A stretch of DNA of 8,608 bases from HK-STAS-PATE-36 sp964565615 (GTDB lineage Bacteria > Patescibacteriota > Saccharimonadia > Saccharimonadales > JAGQNJ01), in contig CAZMFO010000025.1 of the NCBI GenBank assembly GCA_964565615.1, positions 1-8,608 on the forward strand, written 5' to 3'. Numbering within the stretch: the first letter of the stretch is position 1; every line of letters begins with the position of its first letter. Under the pieces are notes generated by a model. The model saw nothing but the letters and a program-made list of their open reading frames with translations, ran no database searches and was not told where the DNA came from. Positions 1 through 6,588 of this stretch are shown one piece after another. A program made the translations under genes and the position numbers.

Positions 1-62
1 TTACAAACCTATTCTACAAGTTGGATGTGTCTACGATCTATTTGAGTATGGGCAGTCATCTG

Positions 63-2975
63 CTAGACTACAAAGTTTATCAGTCTATTTGGCACATATA
101 TTACTTTTTTTATTCCTCCGCTAATATACCTTGAAATACTACTATCTGACTGTGCCAATAAGATAACCTCATCTTCTGAACTACCTTTATCCATCTGCAC
201 TTGACCACGAAGTTTGCCGTTTACCTGAACCACAATCGTCACGACATCTTGATTGATAAACTTGTCGTTCCACTCTGGCCAGTTATCAACATTAACGCTA
301 TCTTTATGGCCTAGCTGACTCCATAATTCATCTGCTGTATGTGGAGCAAACGGAGCAATTAACATTACCAACGACTCTAACGCCGTCCGCCAATCGTTAT
401 TATTCTTTATTTCTTGCTTAGACTTTAGCTCATATAATTCGTTGGTGGCCTTCATCATTGTTGCTATTGCGGTATTGTATTTTTGCTCTTCTAGGTCTTC
501 TGTTACCTTTTTTATGGCAGGATGAATAATCTTAAGAGCTTGATCATTATGATCATCACTCTCTTTTGCTTCAACAAATTCTTGCACTATATTCCAGACC
601 CTGTTCAAAAAGCGGTAAGCTCCCGGCACACCTTGCGGATCCCAACGAATCCAAAGATCTAATGGAGCGGCAAACATCAAATATGTTCTAAGCGCATCTG
701 CACCATAGCCTTGTTCAATAATCTCTAACGGGTCTACGCCATTGCCTTTAGACTTGCTAAACATCTGACCATCACTAGCCATAATTTTGCCATTAAACAA
801 AAACTTCTTAAATGGTTCAGGATTATCTAAAAGTCCAATCTTATGGAAGAATCTCGTTATAAAACGAGCATAGATCATATGTGCGGTAGCATGATCACCG
901 CCATTGTAAAAATCAATCGGCATCCATTTGTTCACCACCGAGCTATCGAAGGCTTTGGTTTTGTTCGTTGGATCGAAATACCTTAGGTAGTACCAGCTAC
1001 TACATATGTAGGTATCAAGCGTATCGGTTTCCCGCTCGCCCTTTCCGCCACATTTTGGACAATCAACTTCAAGCCAATCTGTTGCTCTAGCCAGAGCACT
1101 GCGACCATCACCGCTCGGTGCATAGTCGTCTAGCTCGGGCAAAACAATCGGCAAATCTTCGTCTGAGACAAGTACTTGCCCACATTTCTTACAATTAATA
1201 ATCGGTATCGGTGCGCCCCAGTAGCGTTGGCGGCTGACGCTCCAATCACGAATTTTAAAGGTTGTCTTTTCTTTTGCTAGACCCTGCTTCTCTAGGTCTG
1301 CAACAATCTTTTCTCGCGTCTCGGCAGAACTCAAACCATCATACTTGCCAGAGTTAATCATCACGCCCTCGTCTGTTAGCAACATAGGTGAATATTCTTG
1401 ATTCTTTTCAAGTGCGTCAACTGCTAGTCTTGCCTGATCTAATGCATATAGCCAATGATTGGCGTCGGTGTGTTGCTTTTCTATGGAATTCCTTAATGTG
1501 TCAAAATCAGTCCATTGTACAGAAAAATCTTCGTGTTCTTCGCTTTTCTGAGATATATCCTCCGATTCATCAATAATTGCTAAGAAATTATATCCTGTAG
1601 CTCGACGATTACTCTGCTTATTTGCATTAAAATAGTTAGCGTGGAACATACCACCCAGCTGAATTATTTGTGAAACACGACTATATCCTGCCTCTTCATT
1701 AAGCTCGCGAATTGCAGTTTGTTCATAGCTTTCTTCGTTATTTCTTCCGCCTCCCGGAATCCAATCTAAGCCAGCTATATTATTATGTAATGACAGAAAT
1801 CGCTTTGTTGATGGGCTGTAACCAATGATATTTGCTCCATCTGCCGTAACAGCATCAGAAACAGGTGTTCCAAAAACCCTAGAGATTACTTCACAAATCG
1901 GCAAATCATACTTCTTGGCAAATTCGTTATCGCGTTCGTCGTGGGCAGGGACCGCCATAATTGCCCCGGTGCCGTAGCCAACCAACACATAATCAGCCAC
2001 CCAGATGGGTATCTTATCGTTACTTGCTGGATTAATTGCATATGAACCTGTAAAAACACCGGTTTTTTCTTTACTTGCCTGGCGTTCAACTTCTGTCTTT
2101 TTGGTAGATTGTTTTGTGTAATCATCCACTTTCGCTTTTTGCTCTTTTGTAGTAAGTTGCTCTACAAGCTCATGTTCTGGTGCCAAAACCAAGAAAGTTG
2201 CCCCAAAGATTGTATCTGGCCGAGTCGTAAAAACAGTTATTTTATCGTTGCCATCCGCTAATTTAAAGTCGATTTCGGCACCTTTACTTTTGCCAATCCA
2301 GTTTTTCTGAGCTGTTTTTACTACTTCTGACCAATCAAGTGCATCGGTTGCCTCAAGCAGTTCATCAGCATAGTCGGTAATCTTAAAGAACCACTGCTTG
2401 ACCTCTTTCTTTTCGATAATTGGGTCATCGGCTCCATCGTGGCGCCAACATTTTCCGTCAACCACTTGCTCATTGGCAAGGACCGTCTGACACTTGGTGC
2501 ACCACCATTGCATGCGTGCTTCTTGGTAAGCGAGGCCATTTTTGTACATCTGCGAAAAAATCCACTGCGTCCACTTGTAGTAAGCAGGCTCGTGCGTAGC
2601 AATCTCTTTACTCCAGTCGTTACTCCAGCCCATTGCTTTGTACTGCTTATGGTAGCTTGGAATAATCTGTTTCATTGATTCCTGCGGGCTAATACCGGTT
2701 TTGATGGCGTAATTCTCCGCCGGCAAGCCAAAAGCATCCCAACCAACTGGATGATAACTCTCATACCCCTGCTGTCGCTTATACCTTGCCATCACATCAG
2801 AAATCGTGTAATTCATAGCATGGCCAATATGAATACCCGCCCCACTAGGGTAGTTAAACATACTCATAGCAATATACTTGTGTTTGCTACTATTAAGATT
2901 GGCTTTATAAATTTGTCTGTCATCCCAAATTTTTTGCCACTTGGGTTCGATTTCTTTTGGATTATAACGATTCAT
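63..2975 (-). CDS. leuS: Leucyl-tRNA synthetase with Nudix domain inserted in the editing domain
   Basis: This cytoplasmic class I aminoacyl-tRNA synthetase charges tRNA-Leu with leucine using ATP. The 970-residue protein shows HIGH at 49-52, a zinc knuckle (C159, C162, C176, H179), the CP1 editing motif TTRPDT at 250-255, and HDERD at 345-349, whose last Asp matches the conserved editing Asp (D345 in E. coli). A second zinc knuckle is C595/C598/C639/C642. The KMSKS loop reads MFSKSKGN at 738-745, so the first Lys is not kept but the catalytic second Lys (K741) is. The anticodon-binding and C-terminal domains are complete, ending like E. coli LeuS. Residues of about 368-520 are a foreign Nudix domain; without them the length is about 815, normal for the short bacterial form. 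The leucine-specific insertion before KMSKS is absent. The ATG at 2975 has no Shine-Dalgarno but sits 8 nt after an extended -10. The gene begins 36 bp after the aminotransferase stop. The LeuS call is certain. Confidence 0.98.
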   Translation of the reverse strand: MNRYNPKEIEPKWQKIWDDRQIYKANLNSSKHKYIAMSMFNYPSGAGIHIGHAMNYTISDVMARYKRQQGYESYHPVGWDAFGLPAENYAIKTGISPQESMKQIIPSYHKQYKAMGWSNDWSKEIATHEPAYYKWTQWIFSQMYKNGLAYQEARMQWWCTKCQTVLANEQVVDGKCWRHDGADDPIIEKKEVKQWFFKITDYADELLEATDALDWSEVVKTAQKNWIGKSKGAEIDFKLADGNDKITVFTTRPDTIFGATFLVLAPEHELVEQLTTKEQKAKVDDYTKQSTKKTEVERQASKEKTGVFTGSYAINPASNDKIPIWVADYVLVGYGTGAIMAVPAHDERDNEFAKKYDLPICEVISRVFGTPVSDAVTADGANIIGYSPSTKRFLSLHNNIAGLDWIPGGGRNNEESYEQTAIRELNEEAGYSRVSQIIQLGGMFHANYFNANKQSNRRATGYNFLAIIDESEDISQKSEEHEDFSVQWTDFDTLRNSIEKQHTDANHWLYALDQARLAVDALEKNQEYSPMLLTDEGVMINSGKYDGLSSAETREKIVADLEKQGLAKEKTTFKIRDWSVSRQRYWGAPIPIINCKKCGQVLVSDEDLPIVLPELDDYAPSGDGRSALARATDWLEVDCPKCGGKGERETDTLDTYICSSWYYLRYFDPTNKTKAFDSSVVNKWMPIDFYNGGDHATAHMIYARFITRFFHKIGLLDNPEPFKKFLFNGKIMASDGQMFSKSKGNGVDPLEIIEQGYGADALRTYLMFAAPLDLWIRWDPQGVPGAYRFLNRVWNIVQEFVEAKESDDHNDQALKIIHPAIKKVTEDLEEQKYNTAIATMMKATNELYELKSKQEIKNNNDWRTALESLVMLIAPFAPHTADELWSQLGHKDSVNVDNWPEWNDKFINQDVVTIVVQVNGKLRGQVQMDKGSSEDEVILLAQSDSSISRYISGGIKKVIYVPNRLINFVV
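1416..1874 (-). other. Nudix hydrolase domain inserted in LeuS CP1 editing domain
   Basis: This is a domain within leuS, residues of about 368-520. It holds a canonical 23-residue Nudix box (G-x5-E-x7-R-E-U-x-E-E-x-G-U) at residues 409-431, encoded at 1683-1751: G409, E415, R423-E424, E427-E428 and G430. The last position is Tyr431 rather than Ile/Leu/Val. All metal-binding glutamates are present, so a Mg-dependent pyrophosphohydrolase active site is predicted. A Nudix-like first strand (ANIIGYSP, 381-388) precedes the box, and the WTDFDTL segment (488-494) looks like the usual Nudix C-terminal part. The domain starts about 18 residues after the editing Asp349. LeuS sequence resumes near 528 (YSPMLLTDEGVMINSG), the counterpart of E. 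coli LTEKGVLFNSG. The frame is open throughout, so this is a true in-frame insertion. The substrate cannot be told from sequence; boundaries are uncertain by about 10 residues. Confidence 0.93.
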
Positions 2976-2983
2976 CAGAGGTA

Positions 2984-2992
2984 ATTATAACA
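2984..2992 (-). promoter_or_regulatory. Extended -10 promoter element of leuS
   Basis: On the minus strand this reads TGTTATAAT, a perfect TGn-TATAAT extended -10. No good -35 is seen 16-18 bp upstream. The last T lies 8 nt before the leuS ATG, so transcription would begin at or within a base or two of the start codon. The 8 nt between (TACCTCTG) contain no Shine-Dalgarno sequence, which fits a leaderless mRNA. It lies in the 36-bp gap after the aminotransferase gene and would let leuS be transcribed on its own. Confidence 0.6.
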
Positions 2993-3011
2993 CGAAATTT
3001 TTGGCGATTAC

Positions 3012-3932
3012 TTAATCTCCGACTTTTGTAAGATAGGTTGGCACAAGCTGACCTTTACCGTGCAGTAAGTCATTGTGCAACACAGCCAACTTTCTCGTTA
3101 TCGGCCCATTTTTGCCATCGGCAATCTGTCGGCCGTCAACCTCTGAGATACCAGCCACAAAAGCAGATGTACCACAAGTAAAAACCTCATCGGCAATATA
3201 CAGTTCTGTTAAATCAACAGTCCTTTGTTCAACTTCAATCCCCTCAATTTTGGCAAGTTCAATAATTGTTCGTCGATTGATCCCCTCAAGTAAATCACTT
3301 GTCTTGCTGGGTGTAATTAACACTCCCCCACGAACCAAAAAAATGTTTGATGCCGAAAGCTCGCAAACATGCCCCTGTGCATCCAAAAAAATACAATCAT
3401 CATAACCACTATCAACAGCATCTTGTTTGGCTAACACAGAGTTAACATAAGCACCGTTTACTTTAGCACGGGCAGGAATTGCATAGTCCGGAACACGACG
3501 CCAAACACTGGTTTTAAGTCGCACCCCGTCCTTTGGCAAAATTGGGTGGGCTGGATAAACAAACATACTTATTTCGGTTTGCAGACCCTTAGATCTCATT
3601 CCGGGTACAACATCAACAGTATGAACAGTTGCCCGCACAAATACATCTTGATCCACCCTGTTAGCTTTTACTAGCTTTTTAACTGCTTCTTCAAATTTTG
3701 GGTAATCCCATACTTTGATAAAACTATCCAGCCCGATAATCTGTGATGATTCTCGTAATCTGTTAAAATGATCTATTAGCCGAAAGGCTATTAGCCCCTG
3801 TCTAGTTTTATTTACTGGAAACACCGTATAAACACTTAACCCGTAAAGTACCGCCGAACTAGCAATGCTCAAATGAGCTTGATTAAAATCAACTAATTTA
3901 TTGCCAAAAAATACTTTACTATCTATCACCAC
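3012..3932 (-). CDS. ilvE: Branched-chain amino acid aminotransferase-like (fold-type IV PLP enzyme)
   Basis: This PLP enzyme of aminotransferase class IV most likely transfers amino groups between Leu/Ile/Val and 2-oxoglutarate in the cytoplasm. The length of 306 residues matches bacterial IlvE (about 309). The Schiff-base lysine is K157 in ARAKVNGAYVNS, and E191 in ELSASNIF would pair with the PLP pyridine nitrogen. Other family segments are the R-x-x-D-H-x-x-R-L pattern near 51-59 and GTSAFVAGISEVDG at 254-267. D-amino-acid aminotransferase and aminodeoxychorismate lyase share this fold, but length and motifs favour the branched-chain type. The start is GTG at 3932 or the adjacent GTG at 3929. 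The AGGAG at 3936-3940 is only 3 nt from the first and 6 nt from the second, so 3929 may be the true start. The ribosome-binding site overlaps the ddl stop. With no biosynthetic partner visible, a catabolic or interconversion role next to leuS is inferred. Confidence 0.88.
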   Translation of the reverse strand: MVIDSKVFFGNKLVDFNQAHLSIASSAVLYGLSVYTVFPVNKTRQGLIAFRLIDHFNRLRESSQIIGLDSFIKVWDYPKFEEAVKKLVKANRVDQDVFVRATVHTVDVVPGMRSKGLQTEISMFVYPAHPILPKDGVRLKTSVWRRVPDYAIPARAKVNGAYVNSVLAKQDAVDSGYDDCIFLDAQGHVCELSASNIFLVRGGVLITPSKTSDLLEGINRRTIIELAKIEGIEVEQRTVDLTELYIADEVFTCGTSAFVAGISEVDGRQIADGKNGPITRKLAVLHNDLLHGKGQLVPTYLTKVGD

Positions 3933-3935
3933 TCA

Positions 3936-3940
3936 CTCCT
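3936..3940 (-). promoter_or_regulatory. Shine-Dalgarno site of the aminotransferase gene
   Basis: AGGAG on the minus strand overlaps the ddl stop codon (3939-3941). It lies 3 nt before GTG 3932 and 6 nt before GTG 3929, so spacing favours the second GTG. It is the clearest Shine-Dalgarno in the window and indicates translational coupling to ddl. Confidence 0.75.
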
Positions 3941-5102
3941 AAAACTGTTTAAGATAATTTGTACTAAATACGGTTGTTTGATTTTGCTTTAGTTTCCACG
4001 CTTCTTCGCCATAGGCAACCAGCCTTTGTACCAAATCTATATTTGAAACACCCGCCTTGTTCCAATTGTGGCTATAAAGCCCACCGGGTAACGGATTTAC
4101 CTCGTTAAACATCACCTTATTAGTTTTTGAGTTGATTAACATATCAACCCGAGAAATACCCTGACAGCCGATTGTCTTATATGTTTCTATGCCCAGCCTA
4201 ACCGCCTCATCGTAAAGCTTTTTAGGAATAACGGCTGGGACTTCGCTATAGCCTTGCGACCCTTCGGAACCACCCTTTTTGCCACCCTTCTTACCACCCT
4301 GCATATATTTAGTATCAAAATCAAAGAAGTCCTCGCTCTTTAATAAAGGTTTTTCCAGCAATGCCGGTATAGGTTGATCATTGCCAATAATCGGCAAGGT
4401 AACCTCTATGAGGTTCTCTACACCCTGCTCAACAATTACTTTATTATCGTAATGAATTGCCACCTCTAAAGCGTTAATCAGTTGATTGCGGGATGTTACA
4501 CGCGTTATGCCAATACTTGACCCAAGATGAGCAGGTTTTACAAATAACGGATACTTTAAGGGCTCAATCTTTTTCAGAACTTCATCAGGAGACCTAGAAA
4601 AATCATAAGCATAAAACCAAATCCATGGAGTTGAGGCAATACCTGCACTACCGGTAACCTGCTTAGCTAATACCTTATCCATTGCAATTGCACTAGCCGA
4701 AACACCGCAACCAACATAAGGCACATTAGCCATTTCTAGTATTCCCATTAAATCACCATCTTCACCATAAGTTCCGTGCATAGCCGGAAAGACTATATCT
4801 ACTTTTTTATACTTTTTTCTGCCAGCAAATTGACTACTCTTTATCAAAACTAATCCTGCATCAAACATTATCTGGACCTTGCTGGCCTTTGGTAGATATT
4901 CCGAAACCTGCCCCGAACGATAAAACTCAATATCTTTCAATTTCTTATCCCAGTACCACGACCCATCTTTAGCGATATAGACTGGCTCAACTTCGTATTG
5001 TTTAGTTAGTTCTAGGGGTTTAATAATGCTGGCAAGAGCGGTAACAATAGAAACATCGTGCTCTGTTGATTGACCGCCAAAAATTACTGCGACTGTCTTC
5101 AT
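3939..5102 (-). CDS. ddl: D-alanine--D-alanine ligase
   Basis: This ATP-grasp ligase joins two D-alanines for the peptidoglycan stem peptide, supplying MurF, whose gene lies just upstream. The 387 residues contain the N-terminal GGQSTEHDVS (9-18), with E14 as the conserved active-site Glu. They also contain HGTYGEDG (109-116), the ATP-binding FVKPAHLGSSIGI (187-199), and the Mg ligands D320, E334 and N336 (NEVN, 333-336). Y266 in DTKY matches the Tyr that favours D-Ala over D-lactate as second substrate (Y216 of E. coli DdlB). Two oddities are seen. The omega-loop after KY is about 13 residues longer than in DdlB and contains tandem GGKK repeats. The usual NTxPG motif reads NPLPG (336-340), followed by GLYSHNW. 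The ATG at 5102 has only a poorly placed GAGAG 13 nt upstream. The gene begins 52 bp after the murF-like stop, and a weak TATAAC at 5123-5128 might be an internal -10. Confidence 0.95.
   Translation of the reverse strand: MKTVAVIFGGQSTEHDVSIVTALASIIKPLELTKQYEVEPVYIAKDGSWYWDKKLKDIEFYRSGQVSEYLPKASKVQIMFDAGLVLIKSSQFAGRKKYKKVDIVFPAMHGTYGEDGDLMGILEMANVPYVGCGVSASAIAMDKVLAKQVTGSAGIASTPWIWFYAYDFSRSPDEVLKKIEPLKYPLFVKPAHLGSSIGITRVTSRNQLINALEVAIHYDNKVIVEQGVENLIEVTLPIIGNDQPIPALLEKPLLKSEDFFDFDTKYMQGGKKGGKKGGSEGSQGYSEVPAVIPKKLYDEAVRLGIETYKTIGCQGISRVDMLINSKTNKVMFNEVNPLPGGLYSHNWNKAGVSNIDLVQRLVAYGEEAWKLKQNQTTVFSTNYLKQF
4269..4298 (-). repeat. Imperfect 12-bp tandem repeat coding for Gly-Gly-Lys-Lys in Ddl
   Basis: Two and a half copies of a 12-bp unit (GGT GGT/C AAG/A AAG, sense strand) encode residues 269-278 of Ddl, GGKKGGKKGG. 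They are followed by a Ser/Glu/Gly stretch to about residue 284. Copies differ at third codon positions, so the repeat is not a fresh slippage product and the peptide seems to be kept. It lies in the omega-loop that closes over the active site. Confidence 0.85.
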
Positions 5103-5154
5103 ACCTATTATGTTACTCTCTTGTTATACAATTACAAGCTACAATTATTGCTAA

Positions 5155-6588
5155 TTAATTGTAATTATCTGGCCAATCATTTTGGAGCAAAATTACATCT
5201 CCAGAGGCGATAAAATGCTCAATATTCAAGTAAAACTCTAGTGGATCATTTTCTACACGCAATTCCCCGCGATATCCAGCATTCTCTAAACCCATTTTTA
5301 TAAACGGAGTAGTAGAGTTCTCCATTAAAACAACCACATCAGGATTAGATTTGGCAACCTCTTTACCTATTTGCAGATGAACTTTTTTGGTTTCTATACC
5401 CTGATCAACTAAGCCGGGGGTAACATAGATTTTGCGCTTAGCTGGCAATTCGCTCAATAAAGCCAAACCCGCCACCACCCCATCTATATTGCCATTGTAG
5501 GTATCGTCTAATATCCATGCTCCTCGTACCGAACGAGGTTCCATACGATGCTCAAAAGCTTTTGTTTTAGCAACTCCTGTCTCTACCTGCTTTTTAGTAA
5601 GACCCAGCTCTATACCCAGAGCAGAAACTAGTGCAAGAGGCCCCACCTGATGTCGGCCCAATAACCCACTCTTTATTTTAAGAGTCTGCTTACCTTTGGT
5701 CATCACAAAAGAAAGCCCCTCAAAGCCTATCTTGATACCACTAATCTTCCAGCCCATAACGCCCTTGTGGCTATATTTATGACAGGTTGGCTGAATAAAC
5801 TGCTTCGTTGCAACAGAGTCAATGTTTACATAAGTATTACTAGCACCGACTACCTTGACGATAGAAAATATATCCTCTCCGGCGGATTCTAAGCTTGGAT
5901 ATTGGTCAAGGTGGGCCGGTGCAAGACCCGTAATAATTGCCATATTTGGTTTGGTTATCTCGGCAAACCGACTAATGTCGCCCGGTTTTCCCTCGCCATA
6001 CTCAATGACCAGCACTTCTTCTGTACCAGATAGTTTTTGAGCAAACCTACTATGAGATACCGAAACATTTTTATTTGCAGGCGTAATGGCAACATTTTTG
6101 CCCTCTTTTAAAACCGTCCCCAAAAGCTCCTTCATTGATGTCTTGCCGTAACTTCCAACAATAGCTATTTTTATCGCCTTGTGTTTAGCGAATATCTCTT
6201 TTGATTGAGCAATTGCTCGATTATTTTGTGGCTCAACAATAACCCACCGACCAATAATTAACGGTACGACTAACAAGTAAGCCCAAACTATCGGATAAGA
6301 AACCAATAACGCCCAACCTAAAAAGGCCCAACTACTCGCCTCATTAAAATTTGCCACAATCAAAATAAAACCTAAAGATACCTGTATAACAATGCCAACA
6401 ATCAAATAATATAACAGTAATGACGCCGATCGTGTTTTGTCTAACCGACGACGATACATTACCCTAGAAAAATCGTCTGTACGCCAAAACCACCGCAGAT
6501 AAGCAAGCGAGTTATACTCTGTGTTTTGCAACATATAGACCAAAACCTCTGGATACTTTATAGAATACAAACTAAAAAACTGCCTCAT
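5155..6588 (-). CDS. murF: Membrane-anchored MurF-like Mur ligase (UDP-MurNAc-tripeptide--D-Ala-D-Ala ligase)
   Basis: This Mur ligase most likely adds D-Ala-D-Ala to UDP-MurNAc-tripeptide at the inner face of the membrane. The 477 residues start with a basic segment (YRRRLDKTR, 45-53). Two membrane helices follow at about 56-79 and 86-113, where other MurF proteins have a substrate-binding domain. Two helices put both ends in the cytoplasm. The ATPase domain has the P-loop GSYGKTS (145-151), an EYGEGKPGDI segment (196-205) like the MurF EMG...PGEI, and H226 in PAHLDQY. The C-terminal domain has LGRHQVGPLAL (310-320), DDTYNGN (361-367, as MurF DDSYNAN) and TPGLVDQG (390-397). From memory, campylobacterial MurF proteins have a similar anchored layout. 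The Lys that is carbamylated in many Mur ligases is not seen at its expected place near 234-240. The ATG at 6588 overlaps the hydrolase stop as ATGA. A different amide-forming role remains possible, but adjacency to ddl supports MurF. Confidence 0.87.
   Translation of the reverse strand: MRQFFSLYSIKYPEVLVYMLQNTEYNSLAYLRWFWRTDDFSRVMYRRRLDKTRSASLLLYYLIVGIVIQVSLGFILIVANFNEASSWAFLGWALLVSYPIVWAYLLVVPLIIGRWVIVEPQNNRAIAQSKEIFAKHKAIKIAIVGSYGKTSMKELLGTVLKEGKNVAITPANKNVSVSHSRFAQKLSGTEEVLVIEYGEGKPGDISRFAEITKPNMAIITGLAPAHLDQYPSLESAGEDIFSIVKVVGASNTYVNIDSVATKQFIQPTCHKYSHKGVMGWKISGIKIGFEGLSFVMTKGKQTLKIKSGLLGRHQVGPLALVSALGIELGLTKKQVETGVAKTKAFEHRMEPRSVRGAWILDDTYNGNIDGVVAGLALLSELPAKRKIYVTPGLVDQGIETKKVHLQIGKEVAKSNPDVVVLMENSTTPFIKMGLENAGYRGELRVENDPLEFYLNIEHFIASGDVILLQNDWPDNYN

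Noticed and set aside
9..59. Short frame of 16 codons starting 3 nt after the leuS stop
   Set aside because: It ends at a TAG after 16 codons, has no ribosome site and no recognisable sequence; it may be chance.
1..62. Terminator after leuS
   Set aside because: No inverted repeat with a T-run could be found in this stretch on the minus strand.
1416..1874. leuS split by a separate Nudix gene or a frameshift
   Set aside because: The frame is open through both junctions with no stop, start signal or frame change, so it is one fused protein.
1388..2678. Open frames of 62-93 codons on both strands within leuS
   Set aside because: They lie wholly inside leuS, which has clear domains in its own frame.
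5123..5144. Promoter for ddl (TATAAC with TTGTAG upstream)
   Set aside because: The spacing between the two boxes is only 10 bp and the matches are weak, so it is mentioned in the ddl entry but not listed as a site.
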